From assembly GCA_000752035.1 (NCBI GenBank), contig CCFE01000011.1, positions 475,932 to 539,931 on the forward strand: a DNA stretch of 64,000 nucleotides. The letters run 5' to 3'. The position numbers and the translations under genes were made by a program. A model generated the notes under the pieces. It made no database searches and was not told where the DNA came from. It saw only the letters and a list, made by a program, of their open reading frames with translations. This stretch comes from Bacillus rubiinfantis (GTDB taxonomy: Bacteria; Bacillota; Bacilli; Bacillales; Cytobacillaceae). Below are positions 42,427-51,728 of the stretch, in pieces. Positions within the stretch are counted from its first letter, which is position 1; each line of letters starts with the position of its first letter.

Positions 42427-44034
42427 TTATTTAAGTTTCATATTTTTAGTAAATGCATCCCAGTACCATAATGGTGTGATATCATAACCATTGAGGTCCT
42501 GATTAGCCGCCAAAATTTGTTTTGGATGGTTAAGCATAATCCATGGTGAATCTTCGGCAATAATCTTTTCTGCTTTAATCATTAATTCTGTCCGCTTCTT
42601 ATCATCTGTTAACACAGCTTGTTCATCTAACAGCTTATCAACTTCCTTATTACTGTAATTAGCAAAGTTCGAACCACCATCGCCACGGTTGTTTGAATGG
42701 AAGACAGGTTGCAGGTTACCAACAGGATCTGGGAAGTCTGCCCCCCAAGAAGTCATGATAATATCATAGTCTCGTTTTCCGCTGAATGCTCTTGTATTTA
42801 GTTCCTCATTTGTAACCTTTTCAATCTTAAGATTGACTCCGATTTGCTTGGCTGCTGCTTGAATGGCTAGTGCTGAGTTCAAGTTTAACGTATCACTATC
42901 GGTTAAGATGGTAGCCTCAAATCCATTCGGAACGGAAGACTTCGCCAAATACTCCTTCGCTTTGTTTAAATCATGAGCATAGTCAGGGATATCCTTGTAG
43001 GCTGCTTCCCAAAGGTCAGAGTGGAATACCCATGTCGCTTTTCCAAGCGGAATCGCTTTTGCAGGTGCTCCTGAATCCTTGACAATATCTTTTAAAATCT
43101 TGTCTTTATCTAGGGCATAGTTTAACGCTTTTCTCACATTCACATCATCAAACGGCTTTTTGCCGATATTCATAGCCGCAAAATCATTCAGGAAGCTGTC
43201 CACCATGCCAATTTTAATATGTTCCATTCCTTGAACAACTGGAATTAAGTCAAGCGGCAACCCAATTGTCGCCGTAATTTGTCCTGTCTTTAATCCAGTG
43301 ACGACTGTCGTTCCTTCCGGAAGTACCTTAAAAACGACTTTATCCAAATAAGGGCCGCCAGATTTATCCCAATAATTTTCATTTTTCTCTAGAGCAATTT
43401 CCGAACCTGTCTGCCAGCTAACATATTTAAAAGGGCCAGTACCCATCACGCCGCCATCTGGCTTACCAAAGTTCTCCTTATTTTTTTCATAATAAGCCTT
43501 ACTGACAATATGACCGCCAGTAGTTGCTGGAACATAGCGCCATAATGTATCTTCCTGCTTAAGCGTCACCTTAACCGTCCACTCGTCAACCTTTTCAATC
43601 TTATCGACGTTGTTATACATCCAACCAACGTAAGAAGCAGTTTTGGGATCTTTTATCCTCTCCATTGAAAAAATTACATCATCAATTGACATTGGTGTTC
43701 CATCAGCGAATTTTACGTCTTTGCGGATTTTATAAATATATGTCTTCGAATCGGGACTTTCCCAGCTTTCCGCAAGCAGTGGCTGTAATTGACCTTTTTC
43801 ATCAAATTTTAATAATCCCTCAGTGATTTGGGTGACAACCGGGTTTGTTGTAAAGTCGTAGGAAAATGCAGGATCAAGTGAGACAATATCACCCGGCAAC
43901 GCAAATGTCAGCGTCCCTCCGCCCTTTGAGCCCCCGCCCTTCGTTTCCTTTGAAGTTTTTTCGTTGCTGCAAGCTGCCATAATCATCGTAAATAGCAGCA
44001 TGAACGTAATAACAAGACGCTTACTTAATTTCAT
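42427..44034 (-). CDS. dppA: Dipeptide/oligopeptide ABC solute-binding lipoprotein (SBP_bac_5)
   Basis: This 535-residue protein begins with a lipoprotein signal (MKLSKRLVITFMLLFTMIM, lipobox before Cys22 in MAACSNEK). The SBP family 5 features are LDPAFSYDFTTNPVVTQI, YKIRKDVKFADGTPMSIDDV and VRKALNYALDKDKI. It binds peptides or similar amides at the cell surface and delivers them to DppBC. AAGGGG precedes the ATG. A hairpin separates it from the kinase gene downstream. Confidence 0.9.
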   Translation of the reverse strand: MKLSKRLVITFMLLFTMIMAACSNEKTSKETKGGGSKGGGTLTFALPGDIVSLDPAFSYDFTTNPVVTQITEGLLKFDEKGQLQPLLAESWESPDSKTYIYKIRKDVKFADGTPMSIDDVIFSMERIKDPKTASYVGWMYNNVDKIEKVDEWTVKVTLKQEDTLWRYVPATTGGHIVSKAYYEKNKENFGKPDGGVMGTGPFKYVSWQTGSEIALEKNENYWDKSGGPYLDKVVFKVLPEGTTVVTGLKTGQITATIGLPLDLIPVVQGMEHIKIGMVDSFLNDFAAMNIGKKPFDDVNVRKALNYALDKDKILKDIVKDSGAPAKAIPLGKATWVFHSDLWEAAYKDIPDYAHDLNKAKEYLAKSSVPNGFEATILTDSDTLNLNSALAIQAAAKQIGVNLKIEKVTNEELNTRAFSGKRDYDIIMTSWGADFPDPVGNLQPVFHSNNRGDGGSNFANYSNKEVDKLLDEQAVLTDDKKRTELMIKAEKIIAEDSPWIMLNHPKQILAANQDLNGYDITPLWYWDAFTKNMKLK

Positions 44035-44180
44035 ACATTCAACCCCTTCTTTTTATTTGAATTTTCAGACTTATTGTTATTATGCAGTCTCTAATTTTGC
44101 AATTGTTTAAAAAATGAATCATCATTTCTTTAATATACAATCATTATAATTTACTATTTAATTTGATTATTAAAACTATA

Positions 44181-44209
44181 TTGACAGTTTGAGTTACCTA
44201 GCTTACTGT
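44181..44209 (+). promoter_or_regulatory. Candidate sigma-A promoter of amidase paralogue 2
   Basis: TTGACA (44181-44186), a 17-bp spacer and TACTGT (44204-44209) precede the amidase by about 95 bp. The remaining divergent gap 44035-44304 shows nothing else definite. Confidence 0.55.
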
Positions 44210-44304
44210 TGGGATAACAGGAAGTAAATCCCATTAAGATTGGGCGGTTGATCCTTTTACATGAAACTCTCCCCAGCCCATTAAGTTAAAAGGAAGGTGA
44301 TTGG

Positions 44305-45198
44305 GTGCATTACTTAGATCCCGAGCAGTCTGTTTATAGTTTTTCAAAAAATCATCAGCCTCAGTTGACGATTAACAGCGGTGAAAAGGTAGTTTTTCGC
44401 ACATTCGACTGTTTCACAAACCAGGTAACTTCAGAGGCTGACCTCGTCACAACGCTTGATTTTTCAAAAGTTAACCCGGCTACAGGTCCGGTTTTTATCG
44501 AGGAGGCCATGCCAGGCAATGTGCTTAAGGTGGAAATTCACGATATAAAGGTTCGAGATTGGGGAGTGATTTGCACGCTTCCGGATATCGGTGTCCTCAA
44601 GCATCGCGCAGAAACGCAAACCAAAATTGTCGCGATTGAACACAGTCAAACCGTTCATTTTAGTGAGGACATTTTGCTGCCGGCGGTTCCAATGATCGGC
44701 GTCATCGGCTGTGCCCCAGCTGGCGACGAGATTCCCTGCGGCTACTCTGGGGACCATGGAGGTAACATGGATAACCATATTATCACAAGAGGCTCTACCG
44801 TCTATCTCCCAGTCCATGTCCCTGGTGCTCTGTTTGCCCTCGGTGATATCCATGCCTCGATGGGAGATGGCGAAATCTGCGGCACTGGTGTGGAGACAGC
44901 CGCAGAGGTGAAAACGACAATAAGCGTCTTAAAAGGTGTCACCCTCCCGCGCCCGTTCGTTGAAACGGAGAAGAATTGGTATACTGTCGCCTCGGGTGAT
45001 AATCTACAGGAAGCCATTCGTAAAGCCTCAGAAGATATGCAGGATTTACTTGTGAAAAACTGGGACCTCTCTGCGACAGATGCCTTTTTGCTGATGTCGG
45101 TTGCCGGTGATGTGCAAATCTGCCAATGCTGCGCAGCCATTGATGTCATCGCCAGATTCAGAATGCCCAAACTCGAAAGCCTACCGCGGTTGATTTAA
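44305..45198 (+). CDS. Acetamidase/formamidase (FmdA/AmdA) family, paralogue 2
   Basis: This 297-residue protein is close to paralogue 1: DFSKVNPATGP, MIGVIGCAPAGDEIPCG, DHGGNMDNH, ASMGDGEICGTG and MSVAGDVQICQCC are shared. All metal-site residues and the Cys cluster are kept. The start is GTG at 44305, with AAGGTG 5 bases upstream. It is divergent from the solute-binding gene. It probably hydrolyses a small amide brought in by the neighbouring importer. Confidence 0.87.
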   Translation: MHYLDPEQSVYSFSKNHQPQLTINSGEKVVFRTFDCFTNQVTSEADLVTTLDFSKVNPATGPVFIEEAMPGNVLKVEIHDIKVRDWGVICTLPDIGVLKHRAETQTKIVAIEHSQTVHFSEDILLPAVPMIGVIGCAPAGDEIPCGYSGDHGGNMDNHIITRGSTVYLPVHVPGALFALGDIHASMGDGEICGTGVETAAEVKTTISVLKGVTLPRPFVETEKNWYTVASGDNLQEAIRKASEDMQDLLVKNWDLSATDAFLLMSVAGDVQICQCCAAIDVIARFRMPKLESLPRLI

Positions 45199-45213
45199 TA
45201 GTTTTATTTTCCT

Positions 45214-45345
45214 GTAAATCAACTGGGTTTGTTTGCATGAAAGGGTGCCTTTTTTATTGTGAAATCAACTGGGATTATTGCACGGAGGGGTATCTTTTTT
45301 ATTGTGAAATCAACTGGGTTTGTTGCACGTAAAGCTGTCTTTTTC
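45214..45345. repeat. Three direct repeats of about 45 bp between amidase paralogues 2 and 3
   Basis: AAATCAACTGGG recurs with spacing 46 and 45 (c of TCAACTGGG at 45220, 45266 and 45311), each followed by TTTGTTGCA-like and TTTTTTATT-like sequence. The units are less exact than in the 51/52-bp arrays. Confidence 0.75.
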
Positions 45346-45436
45346 CCAGTGCACTTGAGTATAATGCTAGTAAACTAGTAAAATTAGTTTTACAATTCGC
45401 AATATAATTACATAGTCCATAAGGAGGTATGGAAAC

Positions 45437-46339
45437 ATGGTTGAAACATTAGCTTGTGGAGACGCGATTTATGCCTTTAGTAAAAATAACCGTCCAGTGA
45501 AAACGGTCGAGTCTGGGTCTACCATCTCGATTGAAACGTACGATTGCTTTCAGAACCAAATTCGCTCCAACGATACGGAGATTAACTCGATTGATTGGGA
45601 GCAAATCAATCCTGCTACCGGGCCCATTTTTGTAAAGGATGCCCTGCCTGGTGATGTTTTATCTGTTAAGATTGAAAAAATAGACTTGGCGGACGAGGGG
45701 GTTATGACCGTTGGGCCAGGGCTTGGTGTCATGGGGCATCGGTTGGAAAAGTTTGAAGCGAAGATGATTCCGATTGTGGATGGGAAGGCTGTGTTCAACG
45801 ATAAAGTCGAAATTCCGCTTAATCCCATGATTGGCGTGATCGGCGTTGCTCCCGCTGGCGATCCGGTTTCTTGCGGGACACCTGGTGCACACGGCGGTAA
45901 CATGGATACGAAACTGATTACCGAGGGGGCTACTTTGTATTTCCCCGTATTTGCGGAAGGAGCCTTATTTGCCTTAGGCGATTTGCATGCGGCTATGGGT
46001 GACGGCGAAATTGGAGTTTCTGGAATCGAAATTCCCGGGAGTGTGACCGTGACTCTGAACGTGATTAAAGGGCGCGCGTTGCGACACCCGCTGCTCGTGA
46101 ATGACGACGGGATGGCTGTGATTGTGTCTGCCGAGACGCTTGATGAAGCTGCTAAAATTTCGGTGGAGGAAATGATTGATTTGCTCCTGCCTCATACGGA
46201 TTTAAGCTTGAATCAACTCACTATGCTAATGAGTGCCGTCGGGCAGACGCAGATTTCGCAAATTGTCGACCCGCTGGTCACCGCGCGCTTCTTTGTGCCA
46301 AAAGCGGTGCTAGAAGCGTATGATGTGAAGTTGTTCTAA
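45437..46339 (+). CDS. Acetamidase/formamidase (FmdA/AmdA) family, paralogue 3
   Basis: This 300-residue protein keeps the family core (INPATGPIFVKDALPGD, MIGVIGVAPAGDPVSCG, AHGGNMDTK, AAMGDGEIGVSGIE) but differs from paralogues 1 and 2: HGGNMDTK replaces HGGNxDNH, and the C-terminal CQCC cluster is missing (GQTQISQIVDP). It probably has a different substrate. AAGGAGGTATGGAAAC precedes the ATG. Confidence 0.85.
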   Translation: MVETLACGDAIYAFSKNNRPVKTVESGSTISIETYDCFQNQIRSNDTEINSIDWEQINPATGPIFVKDALPGDVLSVKIEKIDLADEGVMTVGPGLGVMGHRLEKFEAKMIPIVDGKAVFNDKVEIPLNPMIGVIGVAPAGDPVSCGTPGAHGGNMDTKLITEGATLYFPVFAEGALFALGDLHAAMGDGEIGVSGIEIPGSVTVTLNVIKGRALRHPLLVNDDGMAVIVSAETLDEAAKISVEEMIDLLLPHTDLSLNQLTMLMSAVGQTQISQIVDPLVTARFFVPKAVLEAYDVKLF

Positions 46340-46358
46340 GTGTTGCGTTTTGTAATTG

Positions 46359-46408
46359 AGGGGTTGCTGCCACTTTAGTGACTGGGGGCGGCGGCCCTTT
46401 TTTGTGTG
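46359..46408 (+). terminator. Terminator after amidase paralogue 3
   Basis: GGGTTGCTGCC and GGCGGCGGCCC pair with G-U pairs, followed by TTTTTTG. Confidence 0.65.
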
Positions 46409-46475
46409 ACGACTGTTCTATTGGCTCACATCGGAGTCCAAAGCTGACCAAACATACAGCATAATAAGATCTCAA

Positions 46476-46499
46476 GGCCTAAACATAGGCCCTTTTTTA
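46476..46499 (+). terminator. Second small terminator
   Basis: GGCCTA-AACA-TAGGCC is followed by CTTTTTTA. It separates the amidase region from the M64 peptidase gene. Confidence 0.7.
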
Positions 46500-46657
46500 T
46501 GTACAATATTTCAAATACTTAAACCTGAAACTAACCCACCTAGGACCTTCATACCTATTTTTGAAAAATCTGAAAAATCATAGAAACATTCCTAATTCTA
46601 TGACAAAATGGAAATGGTGCTCGGCCAAATTTTTTAGAAAAAGAGGGGTGGGTTTGA

Positions 46658-49108
46658 ATGAGTAAAAGAAAACTATTGGGATCAATTGCGCTTAGTTTGG
46701 CACTTCTAATTCCAGGGTCAGGATTTATTGCAAAGGATGTCATGGCGGAACAGCAAGAGACAAAAGCAACAGCCCAGCTTAAGGTTGGCGATGTAAAGGT
46801 GGTACCTCTCCAAGTAACAGGTCCGGCAAAGGATCGGCTTAACCTCATCATCCTTGGTGATGGTTATACCGCTGAGGAGATGGATAAGTTTCAACAGGAT
46901 GTTGAGCGAAATTTAAATGTGCAGTGGAGTGTAGAGCCATTCCGGAGCTATCGTTATTACTTCAATGTCTATATGGTTCAAACACCTTCCAAGGATTCCG
47001 GTATCAGTTGCGATCCTGATGATGGCAATGTAAGGCGGAACACGGTGTTCAACTTGCAATTTGCAAATCAATGTCCAGCAGATAAGCTAGCCCGCGGTGT
47101 TACATATGGTACAGGCGGAACGGAAGCACGTAACAATATTCTCAATAACTATGTGGCAAAAGAACTAGGTATCCCTGCTAACGCGCAAAATATTCAAACT
47201 CTTGCCATTGCTAATACCTTCACTTATGGCGGTATCGGCGGCGTTCATGCGACGACTACTGGGGGAAGCCCGCAAGGCCCGTTGGTTTCGTTACACGAGA
47301 TAGGACACTCCCTTGGTAATCTGCAGGACGAGTATGCTTATTATGAGCGTGGTGTTCCGGGAGGGCCTCACCCTAATAGAGAGCCTAATTCCATCCATCA
47401 CACTCGCCTTACATCCAGCCAAATGACGGAGCAAAAGACCAAATGGTGGCGCTGGCTCGGCGAGGAAAGTGAATCTGGCGGAATCATCAAGGCTGCTGAC
47501 TCAGACGGTCATGAAAGCGGCTACTATTACAGTTCAGATGTTTATCGACCAAGTGAACACTCAATGATGCGCCATACTGGATTTTATTTTGACCAAGTCG
47601 GCAGAGAACAGGTGACGCAGCGGATTACTGGTATGAGGAATGCTGGAGTCATGCCGCTAGCCTCCACGCCTGTCGGAGAGGTCGGACCAAAGGATGTACT
47701 ATGGGTGGAAACCATGCACCCGCGCTTCCATATGCTTGATGTAGCTTGGGAACTAAACGGCAAAGAACTGGGACAAACGCAAAACAGCCGTCATTTACAG
47801 CTTGCCGACCTTAATGTTCAGACCGGTGATAAAATCAAGGTAACCGTTAAAGACAAAACCGACTTTGTTCGTGACCCTAATCATTTGAATGGTCCAAGGA
47901 TGACCCAGACTCGTGAGTGGACCGTTGGAAAACCACTGCCGAAGACTGATGTGGATGTAAAATTTACTTACACATCCGTGACGGATCATCCATTAGCAAA
48001 CAATGAGGTTGCCTTTGTTGAAACGGCCAATCCGAATGATCGTGTTTTAAATGTAACCTGGGAGCTTAATGGCCAAAAGCTGAGAGATACCAATAACAGT
48101 CGTTTGCTTGATTTAGGAAAGTTAAACCTGCCAAAGGGAACTTCCCAATTGAAAGCAACGGTAACAGACCCTGCTAATCCAAAGGGCCCTTCCGATACCG
48201 TCAACTGGACGGTCGATAACGGGCTGCCATCCGCTCCGCGCAGTTTATCAGAGCCGCTTGTGAAGCTGGATAGCGGGAAAGTGGAGCACAATGTTTACTT
48301 CAATGAGTTTGACATGCTGCTCAATCCTAAGGATGACCAGAAAGGTTACATCGTAGGAGAGTTCCGTTTAGACCATGATGGCTGGTACAACTATTTTGGA
48401 TTCCCGGAAAAACCTAATGGTACACCATTCAAATTTAGCCACTCCGGAACAGATATCAAAGCATTAACCTATGGTAACCTTGGTACCGGCGGCTTGTCCA
48501 AGGCAACTTTTGAACAGTCATATAAGAAAGGTGACCCTGGTGGTCCATTCATTCCTGGTTTCGGTACACATACCGTGGAACATCGAGCAATTGATGCCAC
48601 CGGAAATATTGGCAACCCGGAAATGTATAAAGCAACCGTTTTACCAGGTGAATTACCTGTATGTACCACAACGTTAACTGGTAAGCAAAAAGGCGGTTTA
48701 GTGTTATCAAAAGGCGTGACCTGCTTGAAAGATGCAGTAGTTGCCGGTGGTGTTACGATTAAAAACGGTGCTTCCGTAGTCATTAGCGACAGTACCATTA
48801 ATGGCGGCATACAAGCAAGCAAGGCCGATACCATTCAACTATTTGGCACAACTGTAAATGGTAAATCAGAAGTTACCGGTACTAGCAGCAATGTGACCTT
48901 AGCCGGAAATAGGTTTAATGGCGGACTTAAACTAGCAAACAATACCCAAATCTCTGCCAATAAGCAATACGGCGACTATGGCCCGATTTTGTCCGGAAAC
49001 TCCATCAACGGCAAGGTCGAATGTAGCGGTAATAGCTCAAATATCAATGACTTTGGTGCAGCTAACAACATCAACGGCAGCTTAACCGGACAATGTAAAG
49101 ACCTATAG
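46658..49108 (+). CDS. Secreted M64-family zinc metallopeptidase with beta-rich C-terminus
   Basis: This 816-residue protein starts with a signal peptide (MSKRKLLGSIALSLALLIPG, cleavage near VMA, residue 30). The peptidase M64 domain begins RLNLIILGDGYTAEEM and holds the zinc motif HEIGH at residues 213-217, followed by SLGNLQDEY. M64 includes the IgA peptidase of Clostridium ramosum. Two Ig-like repeats (VETMHPRFHMLDVAWELNG; VETANPNDRVLNVTWELNG) follow at about 345-530. The last 130 residues (GGVTIKNGASVVISDSTING and more) look like short parallel beta-helix turns. GAGGGGTGGGTTTGA precedes the ATG. Confidence 0.85.
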   Translation: MSKRKLLGSIALSLALLIPGSGFIAKDVMAEQQETKATAQLKVGDVKVVPLQVTGPAKDRLNLIILGDGYTAEEMDKFQQDVERNLNVQWSVEPFRSYRYYFNVYMVQTPSKDSGISCDPDDGNVRRNTVFNLQFANQCPADKLARGVTYGTGGTEARNNILNNYVAKELGIPANAQNIQTLAIANTFTYGGIGGVHATTTGGSPQGPLVSLHEIGHSLGNLQDEYAYYERGVPGGPHPNREPNSIHHTRLTSSQMTEQKTKWWRWLGEESESGGIIKAADSDGHESGYYYSSDVYRPSEHSMMRHTGFYFDQVGREQVTQRITGMRNAGVMPLASTPVGEVGPKDVLWVETMHPRFHMLDVAWELNGKELGQTQNSRHLQLADLNVQTGDKIKVTVKDKTDFVRDPNHLNGPRMTQTREWTVGKPLPKTDVDVKFTYTSVTDHPLANNEVAFVETANPNDRVLNVTWELNGQKLRDTNNSRLLDLGKLNLPKGTSQLKATVTDPANPKGPSDTVNWTVDNGLPSAPRSLSEPLVKLDSGKVEHNVYFNEFDMLLNPKDDQKGYIVGEFRLDHDGWYNYFGFPEKPNGTPFKFSHSGTDIKALTYGNLGTGGLSKATFEQSYKKGDPGGPFIPGFGTHTVEHRAIDATGNIGNPEMYKATVLPGELPVCTTTLTGKQKGGLVLSKGVTCLKDAVVAGGVTIKNGASVVISDSTINGGIQASKADTIQLFGTTVNGKSEVTGTSSNVTLAGNRFNGGLKLANNTQISANKQYGDYGPILSGNSINGKVECSGNSSNINDFGAANNINGSLTGQCKDL

Positions 49109-49287
49109 AGAAAAATTCCTGGAGCGACTTTGGAACAGCCTGATAAAGTAATCAATTTTGTATATATAATTCTGGTATTCGGGGAAACCACCTGATGGCG
49201 TCCACAATTGTATGATGACTTAAGGCTTTTCCCTAAAAGTACCACACGTTCAAGGGAATAAGGTAACAACATTCACCAAAAAAGAAA

Positions 49288-49344
49288 ACCCCCTGCGGCT
49301 TTAATAGTTTTTGCAAAACTATTGTTGCATGCAGGGGTTTTTTT
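49288..49344 (+). terminator. Strong nested terminator after the M64 gene
   Basis: ACCCCCTGC pairs with GCAGGGGT, enclosing the perfect hairpin AATAGTTTT-TGC-AAAACTATT. T7 follows on the plus strand. Confidence 0.9.
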
Positions 49345-49412
49345 ACTGATGAATACTTTCTTATCAGTAGACCGTCGCCATAGACTCTTTCTATGAATTT
49401 TTGCAACTTCTT

Positions 49413-50100
49413 GTCCATTAGACCGCTTCTATTGGACAACTTTTCTTGAAAAACTAGTTTTCTGTCCATTAGACCGCTCCTATTGGACAGCTTTTCTTAA
49501 AAAACCAGATTCTTGTCCATTAGACCGCTCCTATTGGACAACTTTTCTTAAAAAACTAGATTCTTGTCCATTAGACCGCTCCCTATTGGACAACTTTTCT
49601 TGAAAAACTAGTTTTCTGTCCATTAGACGCCCCCTATGAGACAACTACTCCAGAAAAACCAAATTTTTGTCCATTAGACGCCCCCTATGAGACAACTTTT
49701 CCAGAAAAACTAAATTCCTGTCCATTAGACCGCTCCTATTAGACAAGTTTTCTCGAAAAACCAGATTCTTGTCCATTAGACGCCTCCTATTGGACAACTT
49801 TTCTTAAAAATCTAGTTTTCTGTCCATTAGACCGCTCCTATTGGACAAGTTTTCTCGAAAAACCAAATTCTTGTCCATTAGACGCCCCCTATTGGACAAC
49901 TTTTCTTAAAAAACCAGATTCTTGTCCATTAGACGCCCCCTATTGGACAGCTTTTCTTAAAAATCTAGTTTTCTGTCCATTAGACGCCCCCTATTGGACA
50001 ACTTTTCCAGAAAAACTAGATTCCTGTCCATTAGACGCCTCCTATGGGACAGCTTCTCTTAAAAATCCAGATCGCTGTCCCATAGACGCCGCTACGCCCC
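49413..50100. repeat. Tandem array of a 51-bp hairpin unit, 14 copies
   Basis: GTCCATTAGAC starts at 49413, 49464, 49515, 49566, 49618, 49669, 49720, 49771, 49822, 49873, 49924, 49975, 50026 and (as GTCCCATAGAC) 50077. All intervals are 51 except one 52. Each unit has a dyad GTCCATTAG...CTATTGGAC and an A-rich linker. In some units the second arm is CTATGAGAC, breaking the pairing. The array fills the gap between the M64 and cyclic-amidohydrolase genes. The same family occurs at 59641-60062. Confidence 0.93.
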
Positions 50101-50144
50101 CCCACCCGCAGAATCCCCTTAGGCGTTTTTCCATAACAAAAATC

Positions 50145-51566
50145 TTAAAGACTACAGATGACCTTTTCCGAATTCGCTACGGGCTTTACCATTTTTCCAA
50201 TCGGCTCGGAGACGATTTCGCCATTTTCCATCACGGTTGTGCCGCGGACAATCGTGGCGACGGGTATGCCTTTTACTGGGAACTGGTCAAAGGCGGTTAC
50301 TTTGCTTTTACTGTGGAGATTTTCTCTTTTAATCACTGTTTCTTTACTCATATCCACGATGGTGATATCGGCATCGGTGCCAACCGCTAAAGAACCTTTT
50401 TGCGGGTAGATGCCAAACTGCTTGGCGGGGTTTTCCGCTAACAGCTCACAAACCTGTTGTAAGCTGATTTTCCCCTCACTCACCGCATTCAAAAGCAATG
50501 GAGCCAAAGTTTCAACGCCGCACATTCCGGCTGGAATTGACCATAAATCGCCATCTTTCTCTTCTTCTGTGTGCGGGGCATGGTCTGAGCAAACAATGCT
50601 GACCGTGCCATCTTGAATACCTTGCCACAATGCCTGCTGGTCTTTCTTATACTTCACAGGTGGATAGACCTTCATTTGTGGGCCAATTTTTTCATAGTCT
50701 TCATTATTTAAAAACAGGAAATGCGGGCAGGTTTCCGATGTGATCGGGTAGCCTTCGCGTTGTGCCTGGCGAACCAATTCCACTCCTTCACCGGTACTGA
50801 CGTGTAAAATATGGAGCCGAGTACCGAGTTTTTTGGCCATGGCAATGCCGGATTGAATCGTCATTTCTTCTGCCAAATTCGGCCGCCCTTCCAATAATGC
50901 CTCATAATCCCGGCGCCCGGATTCTTCTACTTTCTTGGTCAATCTCTGGATAATCTGATTATTTTCCGCATGGATGGCAATAATTTGGCCAGTTTTTCCG
51001 ACTTCTTTAAAAATATCATAGACCTCACCATCGGGCAGCGGCGGGATCACGCCTTCATCGCCTTCCTTGTAGTTGTACATCAATTGAAACGTTTGGCTAT
51101 TAATCGCATATCCCCAGAAAAACTTAAAGCCAATAACACCTGCTTCATGGAGAGGAACAATGTCCTTCATATTGAGGTCGCCAAGGCAAATACCCCAAAT
51201 GCCAAAGTCAACATGTGCTTTCGGAGTGAGATTATCTTCCTGCTTCCGCAGATTCTCCACATTGTTGATGGGCGGATTCGTATTCGGCATTTCAAAAATC
51301 ATCGTGACCCCGCCAGCGGCAGCTGCTTGTGTACTATAATAAAAGTCCTCCTTATAGGTTGCCCCTGGATCTCTTGAGTGTACATGGGTATCGATGAATC
51401 CTGGGAGAACATACTGCTCAGCGGCATCTGTTGTTTTTTTCGCTTCGCCTTCAAGCTCCATCTCAGAGATAGCCGCGATTTTTCCATCTTTAATATACAA
51501 ATTTCCTTTGACAAAGTCGGTACTAGTATAGATATAGCCGTTTTTAATCACATGATCCCAAACCAT
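50145..51566 (-). CDS. Cyclic amidohydrolase (dihydroorotase/allantoinase type)
   Basis: This 473-residue protein has the metal site motif GFIDTHVHSRDPG (residues about 56-68), a Lys in GFKFFWGY likely to be carboxylated, IAIHAENN, LHILHVSTG and CSDHAPH with the catalytic Asp. This places it with dihydroorotases and allantoinases that open cyclic ureides. It is the last gene of an operon with pyrD, pyrK and an N-carbamoyl amino acid hydrolase, so hydrolysis of dihydroorotate to N-carbamoyl-L-aspartate is the best fit; hydantoin or allantoin is possible. AAAGGAG precedes the ATG, directly after a structured repeat. Confidence 0.83.
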   Translation of the reverse strand: MVWDHVIKNGYIYTSTDFVKGNLYIKDGKIAAISEMELEGEAKKTTDAAEQYVLPGFIDTHVHSRDPGATYKEDFYYSTQAAAAGGVTMIFEMPNTNPPINNVENLRKQEDNLTPKAHVDFGIWGICLGDLNMKDIVPLHEAGVIGFKFFWGYAINSQTFQLMYNYKEGDEGVIPPLPDGEVYDIFKEVGKTGQIIAIHAENNQIIQRLTKKVEESGRRDYEALLEGRPNLAEEMTIQSGIAMAKKLGTRLHILHVSTGEGVELVRQAQREGYPITSETCPHFLFLNNEDYEKIGPQMKVYPPVKYKKDQQALWQGIQDGTVSIVCSDHAPHTEEEKDGDLWSIPAGMCGVETLAPLLLNAVSEGKISLQQVCELLAENPAKQFGIYPQKGSLAVGTDADITIVDMSKETVIKRENLHSKSKVTAFDQFPVKGIPVATIVRGTTVMENGEIVSEPIGKMVKPVANSEKVICSL

Positions 51567-51581
51567 TACAATCGCTCCTTT

Positions 51582-51700
51582 TATTCCGCCTTAACGGGCA
51601 ATAAGACCCCCACTTCAAGATTACAAGTCTAAAAGGAATCTAGGTGGGGCAACTGCCCGTAAAGGTCCGATTGGTTCAACTAACTATCCATGGGGGATGA
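51582..51700. repeat. Structured interspersed repeat, copy 1 (leader of the cyclic amidohydrolase gene)
   Basis: This segment matches 63877-64000 along its whole length with scattered changes. Pairing arms are ACGGGCA...TGCCCGT, CCCCCACTT...AGGTGGGG and AGATT...AATCT, nested. Changes between copies tend to keep these stems. In the operon direction it ends next to the AAAGGAG of the downstream gene. Confidence 0.8.
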
Positions 51701-51728
51701 AGAAAACCCCCACTATGGAAGTTTCATT

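Noticed and set aside
49413..50100. 51-bp array considered as CRISPR or integron attC array
   Set aside because: Linkers are near-identical, not unique, and no integrase or cassette genes are present.
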